Shown piece by piece: positions 42,687 to 51,811 of a DNA stretch of 64,000 nucleotides. The position numbers were made by a program, and so were the translations under genes. The stretch spans positions 1 to 64,000 of the forward strand of contig DAOTXW010000027.1 of assembly GCA_034435035.1 (NCBI GenBank). Reading direction: 5' to 3'. The notes under the pieces were generated by a model. That model was not told the DNA's origin, did no database searches, and saw only the letters and a list, made by a program, of their open reading frames with translations. Each line of letters begins with the position of its first letter. Position 1 is the stretch's first letter. Source of the DNA: JAHEME01 sp034435035 (GTDB taxonomy: Bacteria; Chloroflexota; Anaerolineae; Aggregatilineales; UBA3940).

Positions 42687-44675
42687 ATGAAGAGCGAGTT
42701 CATTCTGGCATTCAACGAGATAGCTGAGACGCGTAAGCTGCCACGAGAGGTCATCCTGGATGCCCTCAAGGCCGCTCTCGTGTCAGCCTATCGCCGGGCC
42801 GTACCGGTGGCCTCATCACAGGCGGTTGAGGCACGCATCGACGAGCGCACCGGGGTCCCCACCATCTGGGCAGAGAAAGAGGTGGTTGACGAAGTCACCA
42901 CCGACGAGACAGAGGTGAGGCTGGAGGAAGCCCTCGAACTCTATCCGGATGCCCAGCTGGGCGACCTGGTGTTCGCCCAGTGCACGCCGCCCGCGAACTT
43001 TGGCCGCATTGCAGCGCAGACGGCCAAACAGGTAATCCTGCAGCGGATGCGAGAAGCCGAGCGCGAGGCGCAGTACGCCGAGTATCAGGAGCGCGTGGGC
43101 GATCTGGTCACCGGGACGGTGCAGAGCAACTCAAGCGGCGTGGTAACGATCGGGCTGGGGCGCACCGAGGCGATCCTGCCGCGCAATCAGCAGGTCCCCG
43201 GTGAGCGATACCGCACCCATGACAAGGTTCGGGCCTACGTCATGGAAGTCAAAAGGACCACCCGCGGGCCGCAGATTGTGGTGAGCCGCACACACCGCAG
43301 TATGCTGCGCCGGCTACTTGAATATGAGGTGCCCGAGATCTACAACGGCACCGTCGAGATCAAGAGCATCGCACGCGAACCGGGGGCTCGCTCCAAGGTG
43401 GCTGTGGCTGCCATCCAGGAAGGCGCGGATCCGGTGGGCGCGTGTGTCGGTATGCGAGGGGTGCGCATTCAGAGCATCGTCAAAGAACTGAACGGTGAGA
43501 AGATCGATGTCATCGAGTGGAGCCCTGATCAGGCGGTCTTTATTTCGAAGGCGCTCAGCCCTGCCCGGGTCAGCAGCGTATTTCTGGACGACGATCCGGA
43601 TGAGGGGCGCACCGCGATTGTCGTGGTGCCGGATGATCAGCTGTCGCTCGCCATTGGACGGGAAGGGCAAAATGCCCGGCTGGCCGCCAAGCTCACCGGC
43701 TGGCGCATTGACATCAAGAGCGTGACTGAAGCGGCCTCTGAGTCTCTACAGCATCTTGAATCCGAGCCGGAGCTGGCGGCGTTGATCGCGGAGCATGCCG
43801 ATCACTTCCAGCAGGCGGCCGCCATCATGGAGAAGAAAGCCGCCAACAAGCCGATCATGCCGGAAGACTATCAACTGCTGGTGCAGTTCGTCAACCGTGT
43901 TGAGACCTACCGGCTGGGCCTGCGGGAGGAGGATCGCACGGCGCGACGCGCGCATCGGGAAGCTGCCCGTGCGCAGATCCCGGCAGCGGCCTACGAGCAT
44001 CCGCTGGATGATACGGACCTGCCGCTCAGTGTCCATAACGCGCTGGCCGAGGCAGGCTTCCGATCAGTGGGTGAGGTGATGGAGGTTTACTATCTGAACC
44101 CCGATCGGCTGCTGAAGGTGCCGCGCCTCAGCCCTGCTGCTCTGGATGATGTGCAGCAGATGATCGAGACGATCAAGTTTGCAGTGCCGACTGAGCCGAC
44201 TGAGACGGCTGAGGCAGCTGAGGAAGCGGTTCTGGCCGAGGTGACGGAGCCTGCGCAGCCTGAAGCGCAACCCGAGGAAGCTTTCCCTGTTGAGGCCGCT
44301 CTGTATGCCGAAACCCCTGAAGCCGGATCGCCGGTGGAGACGGATCTGGAGCAGCGGGCCCGCGCGGAGCGTGCTGCGCTGGTCGCGCGGCTGTCGCAGG
44401 TCATCGATATGGAGGCTGCGGCTGAAACGGAAACCGGCGAAGGCGCGGCGCAGCCTGCGGAGCCGGTGGGTGTCGCTCAGGATGCCAGCCTGGCTGGCTT
44501 CGACGAAGAGATCGAAGAAGTGGACGAAGAAGGCGAGGACCGCGACCAGGCCGAGCGTCGTGATAAACAGCGCCGCCGCCAGCTGGTCTTCGATGAGGAA
44601 CTGGGCAAGGTCGTTGCCAAGCGGAAGCGCAAGCCGGGCCGCATCCGTGATGATTGGGAGGACTACGTCGACTGA
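42687..44675 (+). CDS. nusA: Transcription termination/antitermination factor NusA
   Basis: The 662-residue protein binds RNA polymerase and nascent RNA. The N-terminal domain (1-130: FILAFNEIAETRKLPREVIL) is followed by S1 (GDLVTGTVQSNSSGVVTIGL), KH1 (SKVAVAAIQEGADPVGACVG) and KH2 (LSLAIGREGQNARLAAKLTG). A helix-hairpin-helix type module (LPLSVHNALAEAGFRSVGEV) comes next. The last 150 residues are a Glu/Ala-rich acidic tail ending in a basic-acidic patch, longer than the 350-500 residues usual for NusA. It heads the operon with rnpM, infB, rbfA, nrnA, truB and ribF. No rimP is present upstream. Confidence 0.96.
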   Translation: MKSEFILAFNEIAETRKLPREVILDALKAALVSAYRRAVPVASSQAVEARIDERTGVPTIWAEKEVVDEVTTDETEVRLEEALELYPDAQLGDLVFAQCTPPANFGRIAAQTAKQVILQRMREAEREAQYAEYQERVGDLVTGTVQSNSSGVVTIGLGRTEAILPRNQQVPGERYRTHDKVRAYVMEVKRTTRGPQIVVSRTHRSMLRRLLEYEVPEIYNGTVEIKSIAREPGARSKVAVAAIQEGADPVGACVGMRGVRIQSIVKELNGEKIDVIEWSPDQAVFISKALSPARVSSVFLDDDPDEGRTAIVVVPDDQLSLAIGREGQNARLAAKLTGWRIDIKSVTEAASESLQHLESEPELAALIAEHADHFQQAAAIMEKKAANKPIMPEDYQLLVQFVNRVETYRLGLREEDRTARRAHREAARAQIPAAAYEHPLDDTDLPLSVHNALAEAGFRSVGEVMEVYYLNPDRLLKVPRLSPAALDDVQQMIETIKFAVPTEPTETAEAAEEAVLAEVTEPAQPEAQPEEAFPVEAALYAETPEAGSPVETDLEQRARAERAALVARLSQVIDMEAAAETETGEGAAQPAEPVGVAQDASLAGFDEEIEEVDEEGEDRDQAERRDKQRRRQLVFDEELGKVVAKRKRKPGRIRDDWEDYVD

Positions 44676-44718
44676 CTCCGGGAGGTCCACGGTGAGCCAT
44701 TCGACGGCATGATAGACC

Positions 44719-45006
44719 ATGGCGCATCGAAAGCACGTTCCCCAGCGAACCTGCGTGATCTGCCGGCGGACTTTCGCCAAGCGGGACCTGACGCGAATCG
44801 TCCGCACTCCTGAAACAGGCGTCCGGATCGATGCGACCGGCAAGCAGGCAGGAAGAGGAGCCTATGTGTGCAGCGATCCGGACTGCTGGAGGAAGGTTGC
44901 ACATAGCGATGCGCTGGATCGGGCACTGAAGACGCAGCTGACGGCTGAGGAAAGAGTGTCCATTGCTGCGCACGGGGCGCAAAACGCGCCTCCAACTGAG
45001 AACTGA
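44719..45006 (+). CDS. rnpM: YlxR/RnpM-family RNA-binding protein
   Basis: The 95-residue DUF448 protein has RTCVICRRTFAKRDLTRIV and the GRGAYVCSDPDCW motif. In Bacillus subtilis YlxR was renamed RnpM because it binds and modulates RNase P RNA. The gene sits between nusA and infB, the conserved place. The ribosomal-protein-like gene that often follows (rplGA/YlxQ) is absent. The ribosome site is weak. Confidence 0.9.
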   Translation: MAHRKHVPQRTCVICRRTFAKRDLTRIVRTPETGVRIDATGKQAGRGAYVCSDPDCWRKVAHSDALDRALKTQLTAEERVSIAAHGAQNAPPTEN

Positions 45007-45117
45007 GTTGATTCATGGCGGGCCGTCCGGGCTCCGGGTGTGCAGTATGGCTGCAGTAGCGTAGTCTGCCTGCTGCCAGCATGCCCGCCCGGCTGGCCGG
45101 TGTGAACGGAGGGGAGC

Positions 45118-46914
45118 ATGGCTGGAGCAACAGAACGCAGCAGCATCGAGATTCCGGGCATTGTGACAGTCCGAGAGCTGGCCGATCGGATGCAGGCCAG
45201 CCCGATCGATGTGATCAAGCTGCTGATGAACAACGGCGTGATGGCCGGCATCAACCAGCAGATCGATTATGATACGGCCGCCATTGTTGCCACTGAGATG
45301 GGATTCGAGCCCCGGCCGGAGGCCCGTGAGGAGGCGCCGGCTGAGGCGAAGGTGTCTGGCCCGGCCTGGCGGCGGCTGTACGATGGGGAAGACACCTCGA
45401 AGCTCGTCCGGCGCCCACCTGTGATCACCATTCTGGGACATGTCGATCATGGCAAGACCAGCCTGCTGGATCGGATAAGGGAGACTAACGTCCAGGCGGG
45501 CGAGGCAGGTGGGATCACCCAGCATATCGGCGCTTACCAGATTGTCCACAACGGGCAGAAGATCACCTTTCTGGATACCCCGGGCCATGAAGCGTTCACG
45601 GCGATGCGCGCCCGTGGCGCTCAGGGAGCTGATATCGCTGTCCTGGTGGTGGCCGCTGATGATGGGGTCATGCCCCAGACGCGCGAAGCAATCGCGCATG
45701 CACGCGCAGCCAATGTGCCGATCATCGTGGCGCTCAACAAGATCGACCGGGACAATGCTAACCCGGATCGCGTGAAGCAGCAGCTGTCGGAACAGGGCCT
45801 GGTGCCGGATGACTGGGATGGCGAAACCATGGTCGTGCCGGTATCGGCCCGCACCGGGCAGGGACTGGAGGATCTGGTGGAGGCGATCCTGCTGGTGGCA
45901 GAGGAGACTCAGATCGTCGCCAACCCGTCAGCGCCGGCAGCTGGTACGGTGATTGAGGCGGAGATGGATCGCTTTCGCGGTGTTATGGCCACTCTACTGG
46001 TGCAGAACGGAACCCTGCACACCGGCGATGTGGTGCTGGCCGGCTCCTCGCATGGCCGGATCAAGGCGATGTTCAACGAGGCAGGCGAGGAAATTGTTGA
46101 GGCGCTGCCTTCTACCCCGGTGCGGGTGATGGGCCTGAACGCGGTCCCCGAAGCAGGCACCGTATTCGAAGTGGTCAAGAACGAGAAGATCGCGCGGGGG
46201 ATGGTCGCGGAGCGGGAGCAGGCAGCGCAGACGCCCGCTCAACAGCGCCAGCCCTTCACCCTGGAAGATCTATATGCACGCTTCCAGGCGGGCGAGGCCA
46301 AAGAGCTGAACCTGATCATCAAAGCGGATGTTCAGGGGTCGCTGGAGCCGATCCTGACTTCGCTCGGTAAGGTGAGCGTTAAAGAGAATGACCGCGAACT
46401 TAAGGTCAACGTCATTCACGCCGATATCGGTGCGATCACCGAATCCGATGTGATGCTGGGGGCCGCCTCACACGCCATCCTGATTGGATTTGGCGTAGAG
46501 CCTGACTCGGCAGCACGGCGGCGTGCCGACAGCGAGCATGTCGAGATCCGTACCTACCGGGTGATCTATGAGCTGATCAATGAAGTCGAAAAGGCCCTGG
46601 AGGGGCTGCTTGAGCCCGTTTATGAAGACAAGGTCGTGGGGCTGGCCGAAGTCCGCGAGGTCTTCCATCTCTCGAAGGCCGGCACGATTGCCGGGTGCTA
46701 TATCCGGGAAGGCGAAGCCCGCCGCAGCGCCAAGGCGCGGGTGATCCGCAACCACCAGATCGTTGTGGAATCTTCTATCTCGTCACTGAAGCGTTTTCAT
46801 GAGGATGCGCGTGAGGTCAGAGCAGGCTTTGAGTGCGGGGTCGGCGTGGAGGGATTTGCTGACTTCCAGGCTGGCGATATCATCCAGTTTCTGATCCGCG
46901 AACGGGTGCGCTAA
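45118..46914 (+). CDS. infB: Translation initiation factor IF-2
   Basis: The 598-residue GTPase positions fMet-tRNA on the 30S subunit. A short N-terminal IF2_N domain (ITVRELADRMQASPIDVIKL-like region) leads to the G domain: ILGHVDHGKTSLLDRI (G1), DTPGHEAF (G3) and NKIDRD (G4). Domains II to IV follow, with VIVESSISSLKRF-like ending. It is a compact form without the long charged N-terminal extension. GGAGGGG precedes ATG 45118. Confidence 0.96.
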   Translation: MAGATERSSIEIPGIVTVRELADRMQASPIDVIKLLMNNGVMAGINQQIDYDTAAIVATEMGFEPRPEAREEAPAEAKVSGPAWRRLYDGEDTSKLVRRPPVITILGHVDHGKTSLLDRIRETNVQAGEAGGITQHIGAYQIVHNGQKITFLDTPGHEAFTAMRARGAQGADIAVLVVAADDGVMPQTREAIAHARAANVPIIVALNKIDRDNANPDRVKQQLSEQGLVPDDWDGETMVVPVSARTGQGLEDLVEAILLVAEETQIVANPSAPAAGTVIEAEMDRFRGVMATLLVQNGTLHTGDVVLAGSSHGRIKAMFNEAGEEIVEALPSTPVRVMGLNAVPEAGTVFEVVKNEKIARGMVAEREQAAQTPAQQRQPFTLEDLYARFQAGEAKELNLIIKADVQGSLEPILTSLGKVSVKENDRELKVNVIHADIGAITESDVMLGAASHAILIGFGVEPDSAARRRADSEHVEIRTYRVIYELINEVEKALEGLLEPVYEDKVVGLAEVREVFHLSKAGTIAGCYIREGEARRSAKARVIRNHQIVVESSISSLKRFHEDAREVRAGFECGVGVEGFADFQAGDIIQFLIRERVR

Positions 46915-46961
46915 GGTGATGGCGGCGCTGCGGATGGCGCTGGCAGCGGCCGGAGGGACTC

Positions 46962-47348
46962 ATGTCAACCAAGCGACAGAAGCGGGTTGCTGAGCAGATT
47001 CAGGCGATACTCAGCGACCTGTTCCGGTTTGAGGCGGATGATCCTCGTCTGAATGAGGTCACGGTGATGGATGTACGCATCGACCGTGAGCTGATGTATG
47101 CAGAGGTTTTCATTAGCTCGCTGGAAGGCGATGCAGCACGCGACTCTGTCATGACGGCGCTGGCGTCTGCCGGGGGATTTCTGCGGCGTGAGCTGGCCTC
47201 ACGGATGCGGACCCAGCATACCCCGGAACTGCGCTTCAAGTGGGATGAGACGCTGGCCTATGGCGATCACATCGAAGACCTGCTGAGCCACCTCCACGAT
47301 CAGCCGCCGGATGGCTCTGAGGGCGACAGCGAGGCAGACACGGTATGA
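46962..47348 (+). CDS. rbfA: Ribosome-binding factor A
   Basis: The 128-residue KH-fold protein matures the 16S rRNA 5' end. It begins RQKRVAEQIQAILSDLFRF and contains VTVMDVRIDRELMYAEVFIS and RTQHTPELRFKWDETLAYG. CGGAGGG lies before ATG 46962. The stop overlaps the next start (ATGA). Confidence 0.94.
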   Translation: MSTKRQKRVAEQIQAILSDLFRFEADDPRLNEVTVMDVRIDRELMYAEVFISSLEGDAARDSVMTALASAGGFLRRELASRMRTQHTPELRFKWDETLAYGDHIEDLLSHLHDQPPDGSEGDSEADTV

Positions 47349-48349
47349 CCTCTCCCGGTGGAATGGCAGCGCCGCTGCTGGAGTCCGCGGTCGATCTCAT
47401 CCGGCGATCGCAGCATGTCGTGGTGGCAACGCATATCAGCCCGGACCCCGATGCCATCGGATGTCTGCTGGGGGCAGGGCTACTGCTGGCCGACCTGGGT
47501 AAGCCGGCTGTACTGGTATGCGATGACCCGATACCGCGTGCCCTGCGGTTCCTGCCAGGCAGCGCTGCGATCACCGATGGGCTGCCACCGGAACAGGAGT
47601 TTGATCTCCTGTGGGCGCTGGATGCCAGTGATACCGAGCGGCTGGGGAAGGTAGTCCAGCCGCTGCTGGCTCGGGGCGGAGCGATCCTCAACCTTGACCA
47701 TCACATCACCAATCTGAACTTCGGGTCGGTCAATGTGGTCAACCCAAAGTGGGCAGCGACGGCTGAAGGATTGGCTGCGCTGATTGATGCGCTGGGCGCG
47801 GCGATCACCCCGGATATTGCAGCATGTCTGCTGGCCGGACTGGTAGGCGATACACGCAGCTTCTCCACCCCCAGTACCACACCGGCCAGTTTGCTGCTAG
47901 CGGCGAGGCTGGTTGAGGCGGGGGCGGATATCGCGACCATCACTGAGCTGGCCTTCCAGCGGCGGACGTTTGACGCGCTGAAGATGTGGGGCCTGGGGCT
48001 TACCCATGCCGTCCTCGAGGACGGTGTGATCTGGACGGCGGTGCCTCTGAGCGAGCGCCAGGTTCGCAGTCTTCAGGATGCCAACAGCTCGGGGCTGTCA
48101 AATCTGCTGATCAGCGTTGAAGAGGCAAGCATCGCTGCGGTGTTCACGGAACAGCCCAACCAGAGTATTGATGCCAGCTTCCGGGCGCGGCCGGGGTACG
48201 ATGTGGCGCAGGCGGCGCTGGCGCTGGGCGGGGGCGGGCACTCACTGGCGGCGGGTGCGCAGATGGCTGGGCCGCTGGAAGAGGCGGTGAGCCGTGCTGT
48301 TGGTCTGCTCAAGCGAGAGGCGCAGCGCGTCCAGGGGGCGACGGAGTAG
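47345..48349 (+). CDS. nrnA: DHH-family phosphoesterase (NrnA-like nanoRNase/pAp phosphatase)
   Basis: The 334-residue protein has the DHH metal motifs ATHISPDPDAIGCLLG, WALDASDTERLG, NLDHHITNLNFG and AGLVGDTRSFSTPS, plus the DHHA1 signature GGGGHSLAAGAQM. NrnA degrades 2-5 nt RNAs and adenosine bisphosphate. The usual HxxPDGD is PDPD here. It occupies the conserved rbfA-nrnA-truB position and overlaps rbfA by 4 bases. Confidence 0.92.
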   Translation: MTSPGGMAAPLLESAVDLIRRSQHVVVATHISPDPDAIGCLLGAGLLLADLGKPAVLVCDDPIPRALRFLPGSAAITDGLPPEQEFDLLWALDASDTERLGKVVQPLLARGGAILNLDHHITNLNFGSVNVVNPKWAATAEGLAALIDALGAAITPDIAACLLAGLVGDTRSFSTPSTTPASLLLAARLVEAGADIATITELAFQRRTFDALKMWGLGLTHAVLEDGVIWTAVPLSERQVRSLQDANSSGLSNLLISVEEASIAAVFTEQPNQSIDASFRARPGYDVAQAALALGGGGHSLAAGAQMAGPLEEAVSRAVGLLKREAQRVQGATE

Positions 48350-48352
48350 GGC

Positions 48353-49297
48353 GTGGCGTTTGGTCTGCTGGTAGTGAGCAAACCGCGCGGGCCTACGTCG
48401 CACGACGTAGTGGCGCGCATCCGCCGGGGCACCGGGGAGCGGCGAGTCGGGCACGCGGGCACACTCGATCCGCTGGCTGATGGGGTGCTGGTGGTGGCGC
48501 TCGGCCAGGCGACGCGGCTGGTGGAATATCTGAGCGGGGCAGACAAGACCTACGAGGCGGAGATCTTCCTCGGCAGGACCACCGATACCTATGACGCCGA
48601 GGGGCATGTGACCGCTGTAAGGCCGATCCCGGAAGGGCTGACTCCTGCGACGGTGGAGAGGCATCTTTGTCAGTTCCGGGGAGCTATTCTGCAAACGCCC
48701 CCGCCTCATTCTGCGATCAAGGTCAAAGGCCGCCCTGCTTATCTGCGTGCTCGAGCGGGAGAAGCCGTTGCGATCCCGCCCCGGCCAGTCACCATCCATG
48801 AGCTGACAGTAGAGGAACTGGCTGCCCCGTATATACGGCTGCGCGTGCGCTGCTCCGCTGGAACCTATATCCGGAGCCTGGCTCATGAAATTGGGCAGAC
48901 GCTGGGCTGCGGGGCGATGCTCAGCGCGCTCACCCGGACGTCCAGCGGCGCGTTTACACTGGCGGAAGCGGTGGCATGGGATGACCTTGAGTCTGCCCTG
49001 AGCACCGGCGAGTGGCCCCGGCTGGTGATCGAGGCCGACCGCGCGCTGGTGGACACTCCGGCGGTGATGGTTGATGCGGGGGATGTCCGCCGCGTCGCCA
49101 ACGGGATGCCCTTCGCTGCAGCTGAAGTCCGCGCGGGCCTCGCTCGCGCCTACACACCCGCCGGCCGATTCTTCGCTGTGCTGAAGGGCGATGCGGAAGC
49201 GGGAATCTGGCGGCCCCATAAGGTCTTCTCACTCAACGAGCAGGGGGCAGCGACGGCCCTGCCGGGGTCAGAGGGGAATCATGCGGCACATTCGTAA
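48353..49297 (+). CDS. truB: tRNA pseudouridine(55) synthase TruB
   Basis: The 314-residue enzyme makes pseudouridine 55 in tRNA T-loops. The catalytic Asp lies in HAGTLDPLADGVLVV; VSKPRGPTSHDVVARIR and the RSLAHEIGQTLGCGA block match the family. It starts with GTG 48353, 3 bases after the nrnA stop. A C-terminal PUA-like tail follows residue 240. The ribF start lies inside its last codons. Confidence 0.95.
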   Translation: MAFGLLVVSKPRGPTSHDVVARIRRGTGERRVGHAGTLDPLADGVLVVALGQATRLVEYLSGADKTYEAEIFLGRTTDTYDAEGHVTAVRPIPEGLTPATVERHLCQFRGAILQTPPPHSAIKVKGRPAYLRARAGEAVAIPPRPVTIHELTVEELAAPYIRLRVRCSAGTYIRSLAHEIGQTLGCGAMLSALTRTSSGAFTLAEAVAWDDLESALSTGEWPRLVIEADRALVDTPAVMVDAGDVRRVANGMPFAAAEVRAGLARAYTPAGRFFAVLKGDAEAGIWRPHKVFSLNEQGAATALPGSEGNHAAHS

Positions 49298-50234
49298 GCT
49301 GGAGGAGGCGGGCCTGATCGGCCCTTCGGTGGTCACGATTGGCGCGTTTGACGGCGTCCACCGTGGGCACCAGTCGCTGATCGGCCAGCTGCTGGCACAT
49401 GCCGCAGAGAGCAGGCGCGTGCCCGTGGTGCTGACCTTTCACCCACATCCCGAAATGGTCCTGCGCGGCCAGCGCCCGGGCTTCTACCTGACGATGCCGG
49501 AGCGCCGGGCGGCTCTGCTGGGCGCTCTGGGCGTGGAACTTGTTGTCACGCACCCGTTTGACGAATCAGTCCGGCAAATCCGCGCGGCAGAGTTCGTCGA
49601 TCGCCTGATCGCCAACCTGCAGATGAGCGCCCTGTGGGTGGGCAGCGACTTCGCCATGGGGTACCGCCGTGAGGGGGATGTTCCCTTCCTGCAGCGGCAG
49701 GCCGATGCGCGCGGCTTCGGGCTGCGGGTGGTTGATCTGATGGATGCTGGCGGCGAGCGGGTCAGCAGCACACGCATTCGGGATGCGCTGGCTGCGGGAG
49801 AGGTGCAGGAAGCCTCGCGCCTGCTGGGGCGGCTGTACAGTGTGCCCGGGCGGGTCGTTCGCGGGGTGGGGCGTGGGTCTACCATCGGGATTCCCACCGC
49901 CAATCTGGATATTGCGCCTGAGCAAGCTATCCCCCTCCGCGGCGTCTATGCCGGCTGGGTTGAGATCAAGACGGGGATGGCGCCGGCCGTGGTGAACATC
50001 GGGCTGCGGCCAACATTTGACGGCAGCGGCAGCCTGACAGTTGAGGCGCACCTGCTTGATTTCACCGGCGATCTGTATGCTCAGGAGGTGGAGCTGCACT
50101 TCGCCGCGCGGCTGCGCGACGAGCAGCGCTTTGACGGCATCGCTGCGCTGGTGGCGCAGATTCAGGCTGACATCGGGCGTGCGCGTCAGCTTCTGATGCG
50201 CTCACCTGAGCACGGACCGCTCCCTCCGGGCTGA
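49281..50234 (+). CDS. ribF: Bifunctional riboflavin kinase/FAD synthetase
   Basis: ATG 49281 with GAGGGG (49271-49276) is the start, overlapping truB by 17 bases; 317 residues. The N-terminal FMN adenylyltransferase has GAFDGVHRGHQSLI and STRIRDALAAGEVQEA. The C-terminal riboflavin kinase has GRVVRGVGRGSTIGIPTANL and VVNIGLRPTFDG. It makes FMN and FAD and closes the nusA operon. Confidence 0.96.
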   Translation: MRHIRKLEEAGLIGPSVVTIGAFDGVHRGHQSLIGQLLAHAAESRRVPVVLTFHPHPEMVLRGQRPGFYLTMPERRAALLGALGVELVVTHPFDESVRQIRAAEFVDRLIANLQMSALWVGSDFAMGYRREGDVPFLQRQADARGFGLRVVDLMDAGGERVSSTRIRDALAAGEVQEASRLLGRLYSVPGRVVRGVGRGSTIGIPTANLDIAPEQAIPLRGVYAGWVEIKTGMAPAVVNIGLRPTFDGSGSLTVEAHLLDFTGDLYAQEVELHFAARLRDEQRFDGIAALVAQIQADIGRARQLLMRSPEHGPLPPG

Positions 50235-50235
50235 G

Positions 50236-51597
50236 CTACGGGGTGGGTGTGGCTGCCGGCACCGCGGTTCCGCCGCTCTGCAGGGCTGCCAGCAGGGTTT
50301 CGGCTGCCGGACGGTTGCGCGCCTCCTCCGGGGCCTGCGCCAGATATTCCTCCAATGCCGCCAGCGCCTCAGGGCGCTTCCCCTGGCTGGCATAGGCCTG
50401 CGCTATCCCGAACAGCGCGTCAATATAGGTTGGATCCAGCGCATAGGCTGCACGGAAATCCGCCACCGCCTCATCATAGCGAGCCAGGTTAAGATAAGCA
50501 GTCGCCCTCAGGCCGAGCGCTTCGACATAGTTGGGCAGGTTCTGCAGGGCCAGCGTTGCCTCCAGCGATCCGGCATAGTCCTGGCCGAGCACGACCAGGA
50601 CCAACCCCTTGACATAGTGCGCCTGCGGGTTCTGTGGATCCTGCTGCAGGGCGATCTCCAGCATCCGCAAAGCCAGATCGTACTCATCGATGCGAACATA
50701 GGCCATCGCCAGCTCAACATAGAGGGCGGTGTAGTCAAGACCGAGGTTGATGGCAGCTTCATAATCCACTACCGCATTGCGCGGCTGCTCCAGGGCGGTA
50801 TAGACCAGGCCCCGCCGGAAGAGCGCTTCGGCATTCTGCGGATCAATGGCCAGCGCCACATTCAGATCGATCAGCGCCAGCTCGGCTTGCCCAATGGCCA
50901 GGTAGAGGGAGCCCCGCTCGATGAATCCTTCCGGCTCGTCGGGAGCCAGCGCGATCACCTTCTCGAAGTCGGCCAGAGCGCGGGCATACTCACCCTGAGG
51001 GAGGTAGAGATCGCGGTACAGACGTCCTCTGACCAGATAGGTGGGCGCGTAGCCTGGCTCATACTGCTCAGCCCGGGCGAGGTCCTCAAGCGCCGCGTCG
51101 GCATCACCGCGTTCTATTTCAAGCCGGGCACGGGCCACATGGGCATCAGCCCGGTACAGGTCAAGCACAATCGCCGTGCTGAAGTCCTCATAAGCCGCAT
51201 CGGAATCGCCAAAGGCAAGGTAGGCCAGGCCGCGGTTGTAGTAGGCGTCCGCGTAGTTGGGATCGGCCAGAATCGCGAGAGAGTAGTCGTTGATGGCCTG
51301 CACGTAGTTGCCCGACTCGTAGTTGCGGTTACCTGCGGCCAGGATCGCGCCAGCCGGGCCCGGGTCATACGTCGCGGTAGCCGTCGGGATCGGGGTTGCC
51401 GTGGCAGCCGGAGTCGCGGTGTCCGCCGGCGGTGGCGGAGAGGGCATCGGGGCGGTAGGCGATAGGGTGACGGACGGCGCTGCTGTCGGGGAAGGCGCAG
51501 GCTCTGTGCGCGAGCAGGCGAAGAGCGCCCCTGCAAGCGGGAGCAGGATCATCACAGCTGCAGCGGATCGCGCTGCTTGAAAGGCCCTGGCTGGCAT
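50236..51597 (-). CDS. TPR-repeat lipoprotein
   Basis: The 453-residue protein has a lipoprotein signal (lipobox LFAC, Cys28), a 55-residue Pro/Thr/Ala spacer and then about ten tetratricopeptide repeats from residue 85 (YADAYYNRGLAYLAFGDSDA and relatives). It is anchored outside the membrane and probably binds partner proteins; the partner is unknown. It is monocistronic, behind a good promoter with an inverted repeat over the -10. Confidence 0.85.
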   Translation of the reverse strand: MPARAFQAARSAAAVMILLPLAGALFACSRTEPAPSPTAAPSVTLSPTAPMPSPPPPADTATPAATATPIPTATATYDPGPAGAILAAGNRNYESGNYVQAINDYSLAILADPNYADAYYNRGLAYLAFGDSDAAYEDFSTAIVLDLYRADAHVARARLEIERGDADAALEDLARAEQYEPGYAPTYLVRGRLYRDLYLPQGEYARALADFEKVIALAPDEPEGFIERGSLYLAIGQAELALIDLNVALAIDPQNAEALFRRGLVYTALEQPRNAVVDYEAAINLGLDYTALYVELAMAYVRIDEYDLALRMLEIALQQDPQNPQAHYVKGLVLVVLGQDYAGSLEATLALQNLPNYVEALGLRATAYLNLARYDEAVADFRAAYALDPTYIDALFGIAQAYASQGKRPEALAALEEYLAQAPEEARNRPAAETLLAALQSGGTAVPAATPTP

Positions 51598-51619
51598 GAC
51601 AGTTCCTCTGTGTGAGAGT

Positions 51620-51656
51620 GCGACTCCAGTATACGAGTCGCGGATAGGGGCCGCAA
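51620..51656 (-). promoter_or_regulatory. Promoter of the TPR lipoprotein with operator-like inverted repeat
   Basis: On the minus strand TTGCGG (51651-51656), a 17-base spacer and TATACT (51628-51633). GCGACTC (51620-51626) and GAGTCGC (51635-51641) form a perfect 7-bp inverted repeat with an 8-base spacer that encloses the -10 box. Confidence 0.7.
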
Positions 51657-51811
51657 ACGGGCGAACCCGCCGATCTGGAGGGCTGGCAGGGTTATTTGCC
51701 CGGTCTATGGGATCGGGTGTACGCTACACTGCAATGCAATGAAAGCCCGCAGCATGGTCAATCGATCCCCTTGACCCAGGGATCGAGTTCATGCTCAGGA
51801 GGTATGGAATC

